From: Manihot esculenta
Lineage: Eukaryota; Streptophyta; Magnoliopsida; Malpighiales; Euphorbiaceae
Assembly (NCBI RefSeq): GCF_001659605.2
Contig: NC_035165.2
Span: 12,024,445 to 12,088,444, forward strand
Direction of reading: 5' to 3'
DNA length: 64,000 nucleotides
Below, one piece after another: positions 1-11,435 of the stretch (position 1 is its first letter; each line of letters starts with the position of its first letter). The position numbers and the translations under genes are program-made. The notes beneath the pieces are model-generated. The model worked only from the letters and a program-made list of their open reading frames with translations, was not told where the DNA came from and made no database searches.

Positions 1-1562
1 CTCGTTGCAATTCCAAAGAAAATTGACCCAATAAAAGACATTAAAACCAAGATAAAGAACAAGAAGTAGATAATTTTGTCCATTCTTCTCTCGATTTTGC
101 TTCTCTTGGAAGGGGGTTCTGTTGAATTCTGCATGACCTTAGTGTCATGACCCGTGAAAATAACCACCCCATAAATATAATCTGTGTTTCGTAACTTTGA
201 GTCCCTAAGCAGAAGTTGCTGAGGTGAAAGAGGGTACTGTTGCTCTTTGAGCTCCAAATTTCCTATGAAAGAATACAAATTTGCATTTGGATCTTCACAT
301 CTTATTAAAGTCTTGAAATCTTGAAAGCTAGAATCCTCATGAAGATTTGAAGTTGCATCCAGTGCTTGTTTCATTTTCAAATTGGTTTCTCCATCAAGGT
401 TCATGGTCTCAACATAGCAAACTGCTTCCTCATAATTTGAGGAAAGTAAGATAAGATCAGCAGGAAAAAACTCATCCTTTTCCACCTTTACTATGTCACC
501 TACTTTCAAATCCATCCATTTCGTATGATGAAAAACACCATCACCAGAATGTATTTTTACTTTACGATTGTTCACTTCAACATCCTGATGACATTTTAAT
601 AAACTAGATTATGTATCGAGTGTAAGAAGATTAAAAAAACACAGTGAGCATGTGCACATTCCAATTGAAACGAAGATGAAAATAAAGAGCTCTAAAACAA
701 ATACTACTAGTGAGATGTCAGTAAGCATAAGAGATGCCAAATGAACAGAGACAGCTAATAATGAGATGTTGGAAATGAAACATCACACACGCCCTTGCAA
801 AGACTTCAATTTATGAGACATCAAGTATTGTCTAAATCAAGCCATGCATGATACAGATTGGCAACTGGCTTTTAGGAGACTAAGAAAAGAAAGAATAACA
901 ACTAAATAGCTAAAAATGTAGCCATTTGAAAATAACAAATTCTTCACTGTAGATCAAGAATCAAATGCAACTACAAAAGCCAAAATTTCCCAAAAACAAC
1001 CCCAGCATTCAAAATTTCCCAAAAACATCCCCAGCATTCACCATGATTGAAAATTTTCTCAAAGAATAACGCCTCAGGTTTGACCCAGGCTATCAGCTTA
1101 AACACAGATATTGTGCTGCAAAGATCAGAAAATTGCATTAATCTGAAATGGCAACATAAAGAAGCTCACCTGCCTTTTCCTCCTCCAATCTTCAATAAAC
1201 TCTTTCCCCATTGTAGCTCCAATAACAACAACAAGAGGGACAACATTACTAACAGCTGAGTAAGGAGACAGTGGTGTGAAAGACAATATTGCACAGACAA
1301 GAAAATAAAAATTGGCGACCCGCCTGAATTGCTCAAATAATGACTTGGGAAAAAATGTTGCAAGCGTATACTTGGTAGTTCTAACATAGTTGCTGTTATA
1401 ATTGAGCAAACCAGCTTCAAAACATTCAGGGTCATTGCAATAGATTACCCTTGAGAAGCCAGGCCCTCCAATCAATGAATGGTCTTCTTTGAAAGATGCC
1501 TTTCCACATGAGAAGGCATGGATTCTGCTAAAATGCCTCTTCTTTCTTCTACCTCCAGCCAT
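1..1562 (-). CDS. P4-type phospholipid flippase (ALA9 subgroup), 5' part
   Basis: Aminophospholipid ATPase, which moves phospholipids between membrane leaflets using ATP. Two exons are visible on the minus strand: 1170-1562 (131 codons, ending in a GT donor) and 584 down to base 1, where the gene leaves the window. The join is phase 0 and reads [13 protein letters not shown]. The start is the ATG of [11 protein letters not shown]; no upstream in-frame ATG fits. Seen in the protein: the plant N-terminal region with [13 protein letters not shown], first membrane segments ([11 protein letters not shown] and [16 protein letters not shown]), then the actuator domain with [17 protein letters not shown] and [10 protein letters not shown], where DGET is the P4 version of the P-type TGES motif, and the next membrane segment near [13 protein letters not shown]. 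The phosphorylation and nucleotide-binding domains lie outside. The reading frame is intact. Subgroup assignment (ALA8-12) rests on the MAGG start and [14 protein letters not shown] and is from memory. Confidence 0.9.
585..1169 (-). other. Intron between flippase exons 1 and 2
   Basis: Bounded by a GTGAGC donor next to base 1170 and a pyrimidine-poor CAG acceptor ending at 585. About 585 bp, AT-rich, no transposon recognised inside it. Confidence 0.85.
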
Positions 1563-2490
1563 TTTATCCAATTGAGAGATAATTTTTCCAAACTACTCTA
1601 ACTTGTTTTCCAGAAACTGATTTTTCAAGTAAATTTCTACACCCAATATGAAGAACCAGATTACAAGATTGCAGCTGACAGAACTAAAGACCTGAGAATC
1701 AACCAACCGAGAAATATGTCAAAAAAATAATAATGAAAACTATGATACTAAAAGGAAATTTCTAATGGCAGATACCCGTAAGAATAGAACTAGAAGAAAC
1801 CAAAAACGACACCTTTTTAATTTAATCGCACTAAGAAAAATCAGTAGAATATCCCTGGTCACACACCCAGATCCCCATCGAAGAAGACAAAAAAAAGGGG
1901 CAAGGCAAACGGGTTTTGTTTTCATAGGACTATTTTGTTTGAAAGCAGAGAAGCAAAGCCTGCGGCCTGCCATCTTTCCGGTGCATCAAAAGAGAGAGAT
2001 AGAGAGAGAAGCAAAGCTGCCATGGCTTACTTTGACTCGTAGCAGCAGAAGCAACAAAACCATGAACTTAAAAACGTGCATTTTGGTTGCTTATCTACTT
2101 CACCATCAAAAATACAAGAAAGGACATAAACTAGAAAAAAGAAAAAGAAACGACTTGAAATTATGCAAAGTAAAACTAAATTAGAAAGTCTCCAGCTTTT
2201 TAATCAACTACTAACAACAGCAAATATGGGAAACAAAAAGGGAAAAATTGGAGTGGAAAGCTAGGATTGTAAAGTCAAAAAGAAAAAAAAAAAATCAAGC
2301 TTTAAGAGACAAATACAGAGAGTTGCAAAGACAACGAAATTCTTGCATGATTATCAATCTCAGGTCACCTGTGATTTCTCTTATTCTTTTTTCCTGTTTC
2401 TTGAATATCCAATAACAAAATTTGAAACTTTAGAGTTTTCACGTGATGAAGAAGTAAGCAAACAAGATTGAAGGCGATCTATGTGCGCAA
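1563..2490 (-). other. 5' leader region of the flippase gene
   Basis: Read on the minus strand this stretch carries CT-rich tracts (about 1992-2015), common in plant 5' leaders. A CTCAG acceptor-like site lies near 1690, so a leader intron is possible, but I could not fix its donor. No conserved protein is seen. A 77-codon frame (1740-1973) starting MAGRRLCF could be an upstream ORF or simply intronic. Confidence 0.4.
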
Positions 2491-2492
2491 AT

Positions 2493-2510
2493 GGGTACTA
2501 TATAAGCCAA
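2493..2510 (-). promoter_or_regulatory. Candidate TATA box of the flippase gene
   Basis: The minus strand reads GGCTTATATAGTACCC here, about 0.93 kb upstream of the start codon and just before the CT-rich leader. Position and composition fit a core promoter; no transcript evidence is available. Confidence 0.35.
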
Positions 2511-2719
2511 TATGCAGAGGCAGATGCTGAGAAAATACACATAAATATTGAGTTGCCAGTTTAGAAAGACATGAACGAGGAAGAAGATTTTGAAAGATTA
2601 CCAGAGTTATGAATCTGAATTAGAATGAGGCAGCTGCTTTGAAGGGTCAAACGAAGACCAAGCCACTGTTTCACATGGCCGGCTTTCTTATTTTATTTTA
2701 TTTTATTTTCTTAATGATG

Positions 2720-2746
2720 ATATTATTATTATTATTATTATTATTT
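2720..2746. repeat. (TTA)n microsatellite
   Basis: About eight consecutive TTA/ATT units read directly from the sequence; likely length-polymorphic. Confidence 0.9.
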
Positions 2747-3421
2747 ATTTTTAAAATTTTGCACGAGGAATATCTGCTTTATTGGAATTTTTTCTTTTTT
2801 AAAAATAATATGTTCTTTTCTTTGGTTTTTGTGATAATTGAGGCAGATTTTTAGTATTACAGCTTAATTTTTAGATTCTTTTGTCTTGTATAAGTTGTGT
2901 TTAATCATTGGTATCATGTTAATATATGACATTTGCATCATGATTTTATTTATTTGATAAATAAATATTTTTTAGTGATTTATTAATTTTTTTATTTTAA
3001 TATTTATCATGTAATTCGTTAAAATAATATATATGTTATCGAGTCATATTATTTTAATATAAATTAAATTATTAATTTTAAATTAAAAATAAATAAAATT
3101 ATATTAAAATTATTTAACTATATGGTATTTGTTTCTAATTTGATATTAAATAAAATACTATTTTAATAAAAATAAATAAATGATTTATCATAAAATCATA
3201 AGGTATTGCTTTCAACCTTATGCTAAATTTTTATCAGCCTTATGATAAACCTAATTAAAATTTTCCTTATGGCAAAATAAACAAAGCATGTGCTTGAAGA
3301 TTAATCACTTCTTGTATTTAAATATAGGGGTAAGGTTTGGCTCAATATTTATATTTATATAAGCCTAGTTTATGTGAATTTAAAATATAAAAATTAATAA
3401 TAAAATTTATATATTTATATG

Positions 3422-3662
3422 AGTTAATGGTAAAAAATATTATACTTTTAATTTTATTATAATTATACATATATTTTTTTACCTATTAAAATATAATATT
3501 TTAAAGTTATTCTAATTATAATCTGTCATTATTTATATCATTAAAAATTAACGAAATTATCACATCACCTGCCACGTCAATAAATTTTAAGGTAAAATTG
3601 ATAATAATTTAAAAATTTAGAGTATAATTACAATAAAATTAAAAATATAAGGTATTTTAACA
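3422..3662. mobile_element. MITE-like element with long terminal inverted repeats
   Basis: The left arm (about 3422-3467) and the reverse complement of the right arm (about 3621-3662) share a core close to TTTTAATTTTATTATAATTATAC, with a few mismatches over roughly 40 bases. Between the arms lies about 150 bp with no coding capacity. Size and structure fit a small non-autonomous DNA transposon. The target-site duplication is unclear because the flanks are AT-rich. Confidence 0.45.
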
Positions 3663-4941
3663 AATTATTTATTTTATTAATTTTTTTTAAATATATTCTA
3701 ATATAATTTTAAAAAATGATGGGATTAATATTTTACTGAGAGTTAAAAGAATAATTAAAAAAATATTTTATTATTTTTAATATTTTTAAACTATTAAATA
3801 TTATTTTAAATTATTTTTAATACTTTATTTAATAAAATTATTTTTTTAACAATAGTTTTAAAAATAATGTTATTAAGTATATTAAATAGATTTAAGAAAA
3901 ATTGGTAAATAATGATTTTAGTTAAAATAACATTAAAATAAATTATTATTATTATGAAATTATTGATAAAAATTAAAAATAAAAAAATAATAATAATAAT
4001 TTTTAAATATATTTAATAATAAAAAAAATAACACGATGGCTTGTAAGTTTTCAACTATATAAATACGGTAAGGAGTATATGGTCAGGTTTTGATAAAGTT
4101 ATTAATACCATTTCAGGTACTGATGATCTAATTTTAAATTTATTCCAAATTTTATTTAATAAAAAAATTATTAGACGAAGAATGATCAACAACATAAAAT
4201 TTAGAATACAATTTAGAATACGATCAAAAATAGCTCGTGATATATTATCAATTCTTATAACAATTATTGATTCTCATAATGTTTTAATTCTTGAATCGAA
4301 CTTGATTTTTGTTAATGAATTTTTTAATTGAATTTTTTGAGTTTAAATTTAAATTAGATTCATTATTCTACTAACTAAATTTTTTACGAATTGAATTTAA
4401 AAAAAATACTCGACTCTATTCGATTATACTCTTATTTAGTTATAAAAAGACAATTTAAAAATAAAATTTGAAACTTTTTAATTTTAGTACGCTGTATTTA
4501 CTATTAAATTAAATATCAAATTAAATTTGTGAAAATTTATATTGCATAATTTAAAGTAGTGAGATAAATAAAAAAAATTAAAATTTGTTTTTTTTTAATT
4601 ATTATTATTGATATTATTTCCAGAGAATCTAATGTTTAACTTGACTCGTAAGGATAATGCCTCCGTATCCATCAAGCATTGTTATAAAAAAATAAATAAA
4701 TAAGTACAATAATTTAAATGGAAGAAAAATATGAAAATATGTCACACGTGGTTAAAGCCCCAACTGCATAAATTGGAATATTTTTTTTAAAAAAATAAAA
4801 ATATAACGGTTGGTGAGTTGTAACTTGCAACTGCAAGTTATTTATTTTTTTTCTCGGAACAACTGCAAGTTCTTACCCACTTTAAATGGTTAAAATATCA
4901 AAATAGATCTTAAATTATAAGGTGAAATTAAAATATTGATT

Positions 4942-4962
4942 TATATATATATATATATATAT
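4942..4962. repeat. (AT)n microsatellite
   Basis: About ten AT dinucleotides in a row inside AT-rich spacer DNA. Confidence 0.9.
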
Positions 4963-5162
4963 TTTTTTTATTTTAATTATTATTAAATAAATAAATAAAT
5001 TTAAATAAAGCTATATAAATTTAGAAAAATGAATATTATACTTTAAAATATTACTAAATTATTATCTTATTTAATATTTTAACAATAATTTAAAGCTCAA
5101 CTTAAATTGAAAATAAAATTTAATATTTTTTTTACCTCGACTTAAATTAAATTAAAATAATA

Positions 5163-5167
5163 AGAGT
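5163..5167. repeat. Target-site duplication AGAGT of the Tat element (left)
   Basis: AGAGT directly abuts the left LTR and is repeated at 29299-29303 next to the right LTR, so the two LTRs are the true ends of one insertion. Confidence 0.9.
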
Positions 5168-5599
5168 CGATGATCTGAGATCCAAAAAATAGGATTTTAT
5201 AAGGATTTAGTGAACTTGATCTGAGAGGAGAATATTTTCCTCCTTTTATTCTTTTCCTTTATCTATCAGTGACGTGTAACGGCCTCACTGCCATTGGGCT
5301 ACCTGTCTCTGCCATACGGATACGGACGTACGAGAATATCAGATATCTGCTCCATGCATAACGGCCATTTAATTCTCTCCTGACACGCATGCGGATGGAC
5401 CCACTAGGCGAATGGGCTGGCTACTTCTTCTCCTCCGGACTGGGTTGGAAGATGAGATTAGGACTGAAGTCCAGGGGAGGTTTGATCTTAGGGCCGAACG
5501 GACTGGGCCGGCCCATTAAGAAGACTTAGAGGCCTTAAAATGGGGACTGTCGTTAAGAGCCCGGCCTCGTAACAGGATGGTGAAATCCAGCGGTCATCA
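5168..5599 (-). repeat. 3' LTR of the Tat element
   Basis: 432 bp, matching 28867-29298 apart from about 28 substitutions by eye. The leading TG is mutated to CG; it ends GGTCATCA. Because gag-pol is on the minus strand this left copy is the 3' LTR. The short polypurine stretch AAAGGGGCAAT on the minus strand directly adjoins it (5600-5612). Confidence 0.92.
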
Positions 5600-6532
5600 A
5601 TTGCCCCTTTACCTTCTCATCAATTATTGCACGAATGATGAGGGGGTAAATATCGAGAGTCATTATGACCGCGCCGCCCAAGGACAGTTCTCCTCAAAAC
5701 ATCTTTTCGTCTCATTGTTGTTTCAAATTTCAAATTCTCTCAGTCTTCTCCAAACTCTTGCTTTCCTCTGTTCTCCGTGCGCATTGCTAGCTCCGTTCTT
5801 CTGCCTTCATTATTTTCAAGATACGCTCTTCATTCTTCCATGGATAGCCCAAATCTCCCCGACGTCGTTAATCTAGAGTCTAGCATCACCCCTGCTACTC
5901 TAAAAAACTTCTTTTCCAGGGAATACCTGAATACCCCCCTTTTTTACATCCGGGCCTCTCTCCGGAATGAGAGGATCGTTCTTCCCGATCCTCCTCCCCC
6001 TGGTTTAATCGACCCACAGAAGGACCTCAACCTGATCTTCTTCGCTAAACAAAGGGAATACGGTTTAACCTTTCCCTTCTCTCCCTTCTTCATCGAGGTA
6101 TTCTGGTACTTCGAGATAACCCCTCGGATGCTGGCCCCTAACTCCATCCTTTTCATGTGTTCCTTTGAGTCAGTTTGCCTGAGCTGGAGGTTCACACCCA
6201 CAGCGCGTCTGTTTGTCACCTTTTTCGGTTAGTGAAAGCGAGTCAAGACTTTTACTATTTTGCCCCTCGCGGAAGGCTATCCATCTTTACGGGTCACAAG
6301 GACTCGATAAAAGGCTGGGTGGAGGGGTTCGCAGTGGTGGAGCTGAAGAAAGAATCCAGGCTGTCTTGGGAGGTGGAGCTCTCCTGGGAGGATGTCTTTC
6401 TAGGCTGTAACGACCTGCTTCAGCTGAGTCTCACTGTGCAAGTCGGGTACCTTCGACTGACTTCTGTTGAGAAGAAGTATAATGTCGAAAGGTGTATGTT
6501 CGCGTTCAATCTTTGGGATATCAAGGACGTGG

Positions 6533-6594
6533 GTATTATACTTTGTTTGATTGTTTTGTTTCTCCTCTTTTAACCTTTCTTGAGAGATGTTTAA
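6533..6594 (+). other. Left part of accessory-gene intron 1, with target-site duplication TTTAA
   Basis: Remaining 5' portion of the accessory-gene intron (GTATTATA donor). Its last five bases, TTTAA at 6590-6594, recur at 16937-16941 after the Tekay element. The original intron was about 90 bp. Confidence 0.75.
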
Positions 6595-8832
6595 TGTAAC
6601 GACCCGAAAATCGGACCGCTACCGGCGCTAGGATCCAGATCGGCTTAAGGCCGCCGGGACCCGTAGCAAGCCTGACATACAACCTGTAAACCTGTTTAAT
6701 CCCATACATGATCAACTACATACATAAAAATTTGAACTTTTCTTTACATTCATTCATTCTTTCATTCATTCACCAAACTCAACCTGTGCATGCACTATAC
6801 ATAACATGATCATAAATATTAACTCCTCTTTGGAGTCCCAACAGTGCCCCAATGGGGTGACATCACATATATTGAGTTTGGTTACATAAGCATCATTAAA
6901 ACATAGATCATGTTTACAAAAGGGATTACTATACAACTCGGTCAAGCACAATTTCTAAACCTCAATCTCTGAATCAACATATACATGACATAACTATTTA
7001 TAACTTTACATCATTTTACAATTTATCATGTCCACATTCTAACTATTACATACACATGACTTCATTCATCTTGACTTCTCTGCCTAGCCCGTACCTGCAA
7101 ACCTGGGGGATTAGGGAGAGGGGTGAGCTACTAGAGCCCAGTGAGCAGAATAATAAAAACATTTAAAATACATGCTATCATGGAATGCATCACATCACAG
7201 GTAAATCACATCAAGGATGGTATTGTCACCAATAGTCCTCTACATTCCAAAGTGCCGGGACGTAGAATGGGTCAACCGGTCTTTCTCTTAAACATATCAT
7301 AACATAACATTTCCAAGGTGCCGGGACGTAGAATGGGTCAACCGGTCTTTCTCTTACATAGTGCCGGGACGTAGAATGGGTCAACCGGACTTTCATACCA
7401 TGACATACCGTACCATATCACATCATATCATATGAGGACTAAAGGATCATTCAATAACCAATCCACATCAACATCATAGAATGTAATACAACATATTCGT
7501 GAATTCTAATGCAAACAACCTAGGATATCACATGGCATTCATGATGCATGAACATGCTCAAACTTTATAATTTATTTGCTTTAAAACATAAAGGTTTATT
7601 CTACTCACCTCTGGCTAGCTCTGAAAAAGACTAAAGCAGCTGGCTCACTGCTGGGGTCCTTGGTTCCTCGGGTCCGAACCTACACAGGTGGACTCAAATG
7701 AGGGACCAAACATACTAGAACATGACTCTAAAACATCCCCCAAAAACCCCCTAAAACACCTCAAAACGATCATGCAAAACATGCAAAGGAAGGCTGAACA
7801 GGGCATTTTCGGCGGTAGGTTCAGCGGCCGAAAGTCCCTCCAGAGCCAAAAGTCAGGCAGGTTCGGCGGCACCTTCGGCGGCCGAAAGTGCCCTCCAAAG
7901 ACGAAAGTCTCTTTTCGGGGGCAAGCTTCGGCAGCCGAAAGGCTTGCCTCCCAGGCAAGTTCAGCGGCCGAAAGTCCTTCGGCTGCCGAACCTGGTTTCT
8001 GCCAAAAGGGCAGAAACTCGGCTCCTCATGCCCATACGCCTCCCAAAACCTTCAAACAAGCATACAACTCATCCAAAACATGCATAGATACATACATCAG
8101 CTCCTAGGGGCTTCAAACTATCCTAAACCCCATCTACAACACATCAAACATGCATATACAACATACATTTCTACCCCATGAATCAACTTAAAACTTGTTT
8201 AAAACATATAGTGAGCTCAAGATCGGCCCTTACCTCTTGAAGATCGAGAGGAAAACGACCCTAGCTCGGAGGTGGGAGAGATTGAGTTTCTTGAACCTCA
8301 AAGCTCCAAAACTTGCTTTATACTCGAAAATCTTCAAAATAAAGTTAAAACTTGTGAAAATCGTGAAAGATTTGAAGGAAGAAACTCAAGATCGGTGAGA
8401 GATGGCGGAGAGCTCACCTTGGCCAAAAATGGGGAGAAAAGCTCGCCCGTTTTCGACTAAGGGACCCCTTTATAGGTGGCTGGCCAGGCCACATTCGAGA
8501 GCTGAACGTGCCTCCACATGCATGCCATGTTCGGCGGCCGAACATAAGGTTCTGCTGCCGAACCTGGACTTCCCTCACTTATGCTTTCGGGGGCCTAAAG
8601 CCCTTCCGAAGCGCATGCATGTTCGGCGGCCGAACTTGAGGTTCGGCGGCCGAACTTGGGTCTTCCTCCAAGATTATTTTCATGCAAAAACTCATTTTGT
8701 TTCTTGATTAAAAATATAAAACTCATTAAAACATTTTATGAAAACATGGTTTTACCCTTCTAGAGGTCTCCGACACCCAAGATTCCACCGGACGGTAGGA
8801 ATTCCAATACCGGAGTCTAGCCGGGTATTACA
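6595..8832 (-). repeat. 3' LTR of the Tekay element
   Basis: 2,238 bp, one of a matching pair. Contains three copies of a roughly 40-60 bp subrepeat with GCCGGGACGTAGAATGGGTC (about 7250-7400), a minus-strand TATA-like CTATAAAGGGG near 8465-8480, and many 13-bp palindromes of the form TTCGGCNGCCGAA at 7809-8010 and 8525-8660, on both sides of the TATA-like site. It lacks the 0.5 kb internal duplication present in the other LTR. Confidence 0.92.
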
Positions 8833-8845
8833 TTCTCTCCCCCTT
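8833..8845 (-). promoter_or_regulatory. Polypurine tract of the Tekay element
   Basis: The minus strand reads AAGGGGGAGAGAA directly upstream of the 3' LTR, the expected plus-strand DNA priming site. Confidence 0.85.
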
Positions 8846-8929
8846 AAGAACATTCGTCCCCGAATGTTCACCAAACAATACATAGCATGGCATACATATA
8901 ACATACATACAAAGCACATAAAACTTACT

Positions 8930-10309
8930 TTAGAAAAGATGGGGATATTGTTGGAGCATGGACTCCCGTGTCTCCCAGGTACATTCCTCAATATTGTGGT
9001 GATTCCAAAGGACTTTCACCATCGGGATTTCCTTGTTCCTTAGCTTTCTGATCTGGGTGTCTAGGATCCGTACTGGCTGCTCAACATAGGTGAGATCTTC
9101 TTGGATCTCCACATTAGGCTCACTAAGAACCTTGCCCGGATCTGACACAAATTTTCTCAACATAGAAACATGGAAAACCGGATGGATTCTCTCCATTGAA
9201 GCAGGCAAGTCCAGCTTGTACGATACATTCCCAATCTTTTGCAAGACTTCAAAGGGTCCAATGTACCGTGGAGCCAGCTTACCTTTCTTCCCAAACCGAA
9301 TCACCCCTTTCATTGGAGACACCTTGAGCAATACCAAATCCCCCTCCTGAAACTCTACTTGCCTTCTGCGGATATCTGCATAACTCTTCTGTCTGCTTGC
9401 AGCAGTCTTGATCCTTTCTCTGATTATGGGTACCACCCTGCTGGTGATCTCTACTAGCTCAGGCCCTGCCAAGGCCTCTTCTCCAACCTCTTCCCAGCAA
9501 ACAGGTGATCTGCACTTCCTCCCATACAAAGCTTCATATGGAGCCATCCCGATGCTAGCATGATGGCTGTTATTGTAGGCAAACTCCACCAAAGGTAGAT
9601 GCTGCCTCCAAGAACCGCCAAAGTCCAGCACACACATTCTGAGCATATCCTCTATTGTCTGGATGGTCCTTTCTGATTGTCCATCCGTCTGTGGATGGAA
9701 AGCAGTGCTAAAATCCAACCTGGTACCCATGGCATTCTGCAGACTCCGCCAAAATCTGGAGGTGAACTGGGGTCCTCTATCGGACACTATTGAAACAGGA
9801 ACCCCATGCATCCTGACGATCTCATCAACATACACCTGCGCCAACTTGTCCACAGAATAGCCACTCCTGACAGGGATGAAGTGAGCAGATTTGGTGAGTC
9901 TGTCCACAATCACCCATATGGAGTCCAATCTGTTGGATGCCGCCGGTAACCCCACTACGAAGTCCATAGCTATATTCTCCCATTTCCACTCTGGAATAGG
10001 TAGCGGGTTAAGCATTCCAGCCGGCTTCTGATGTTCCAGCTTCACCCTCTGACACACTTCGCAGGCTGACACAAACTGTGCCACTTCTCTCTTCATAGCT
10101 GGCCACCAATAAACCTTCTTCAGATCTTGATACATCTTGGTGGCTCCGGGGTGAACGCTGTATCTTGTATTATGAGCCTCTCTCATAATGTCTCCTTTTA
10201 GCCCTATGTAGTCTGGTACACACAATCGGCTCCCATAGCGGAGGATCCCCTTATTGTCGAATCTGAACTCACTATCCTTGCCTGACTGAACAGTCCTGGC
10301 AATCTTCAC
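8930..10309 (-). pseudogene. Tekay integrase with chromodomain (open 3' part of broken pol)
   Basis: 459 open codons. Zinc-binding HHCC region with YSVHPGATKMYQDLKKVYWW and CEVCQRVK, core DDE residues in MDFVVGL, VSDRGPQFTS and DGQSERT, then the GPFEVL/HPVFHVSMLRKF C-terminal region and a chromodomain-like end (PVRILDTQIRKLRNKEIPMV to CTWETRESM). Integrase inserts element cDNA into nuclear DNA; chromodomains of this clade are thought to direct insertion to particular chromatin. The integrase itself looks complete. It is cut off from upstream pol by two stops created around an 18-bp direct duplication at about 10327-10364. Confidence 0.9.
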
Positions 10310-10345
10310 TAACTCTGGGTCCTCATGTTATTTCTGAGCCACCTG

Positions 10346-11435
10346 CTATTTCTGAGCCACCTGCTCCAGAAACACGGGTGCCACTCTCATCTGGGCAACT
10401 AAAGCACCTGTACCAGACAACTCCAACTGTAGACCTTCATCAATGAGCTTGTAAAACTCTTTCACCACCGGTCTTCGCTCAGCCATGATGTGGGATAGAC
10501 TGCCTAGTGATTTCTGGCTTAGGGCGTCTGCCACAACATTCGCCTTACCCGGATGGTACTGAATCTTGCAATCATAATCACTCAGCAGCTCTACCCATCT
10601 TCTCTGTCTCAAGTTCAGATCTCTTTGACTCAGGATGTACTGCAGGCTCTTATGATATGTGAAGATCTCACATTTAACCCCATAGAGGTAGTGCCTCCAC
10701 ATCTTGAGTGCAAAGATTACTGCTACCATCTCCAGGTCATGTGTGGGGTAATTCAACTCATGCTTCTTCAGCTGTCTAGAAGCATAAGCAATCACCCTTT
10801 CATTCTGCATTAACATACAACCCAATCCCACTCGGGATGCATCACAGAAAACTGTGAAATCCTCATTGCTAGCTGGTAAAGCTAACACTAGTGCTGACGT
10901 TAACCTCTTCTTAAGCTCTTCAAAACTCTCTTCGCACTGGTCAGTCCACACAAACTTCTGATTCTTCCTGGTTAGTCTGGTCAGAGGAGCTGCAATTTTT
11001 GAAAAGTCCTGAACGAACCTCCTGTAGTAACCTGCCAAACCCAAGAAACTCCTGATCTCTGTCACTGAAGTGGGTCTAGGCCAGTTAGCCATAGCTTCTA
11101 CCTTCTTGGGGTCCACCTCTATTCCATTTTCCGACACCACATGCCCCAAGAATGAAATACTCCTCAGCCAGAACTCACACTTGGAGAACTTGGCATACAA
11201 GCCATGTTCCCTCAAGGTCTGCAAAACTAACCTCAGATGATGGGCATGCTCCTCTGCATTCCTGGAATACACTAAGATATCATCTATGAAGACAATAACA
11301 AAGTGGTCCAGGTATTAGCTAAACACTCTGTTCATGAGATCCATGAATGCTGCAGGGGCGTTGGTTAATCCGAACGGCATCACAAGGAACTCAAAATGCC
11401 CATATCTGGTCCTGAAAGCTGTCTTTGGCACATCT
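10346..11435 (-). pseudogene. Tekay reverse transcriptase C-terminus and RNase H
   Basis: Continuation of pol after a 1-nt frameshift near 11440, where the RT motif YHQLRIR runs out of frame. The RT catalytic box [11 protein letters not shown] survives (about 11275-11305) but a TAG-type stop lies just upstream near 11315. RNase H follows: [30 protein letters not shown], and ADALS. The usual TDHKSL motif reads TYHKSL, so an expected catalytic Asp is replaced by Tyr. The copy is non-functional even if the stops were read through. Confidence 0.88.

Larger units (their letters stand above)
2641..5162. other. AT-rich intergenic spacer
   Basis: No gene recognised. It holds long A/T runs, a (TTA)n tract at 2720-2746, an (AT)n tract at 4942-4962 and one MITE-like inverted repeat (listed separately). 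Short open frames here are low-complexity artefacts. Confidence 0.7.

Noticed and set aside
1765..2184. 139-codon plus-strand frame in the flippase leader
   Set aside because: Lys/Arg-rich antisense reading of the CT-rich leader; no homology recognised and it opposes the host promoter.
6741..6776. TCATT/CATTC repeats resembling a short tandem or CRISPR-like array
   Set aside because: Simple-sequence repeat within the Tekay LTR, present identically in the other LTR; no spacers.
7688..8107. 139-codon frame rich in Gly/Arg/Ala with GGRF and SAAE repeats, repeated at 15792
   Set aside because: It is a reading of the palindrome clusters in the LTR; it lies in both LTRs, on the strand opposite to the element, with no known domain.
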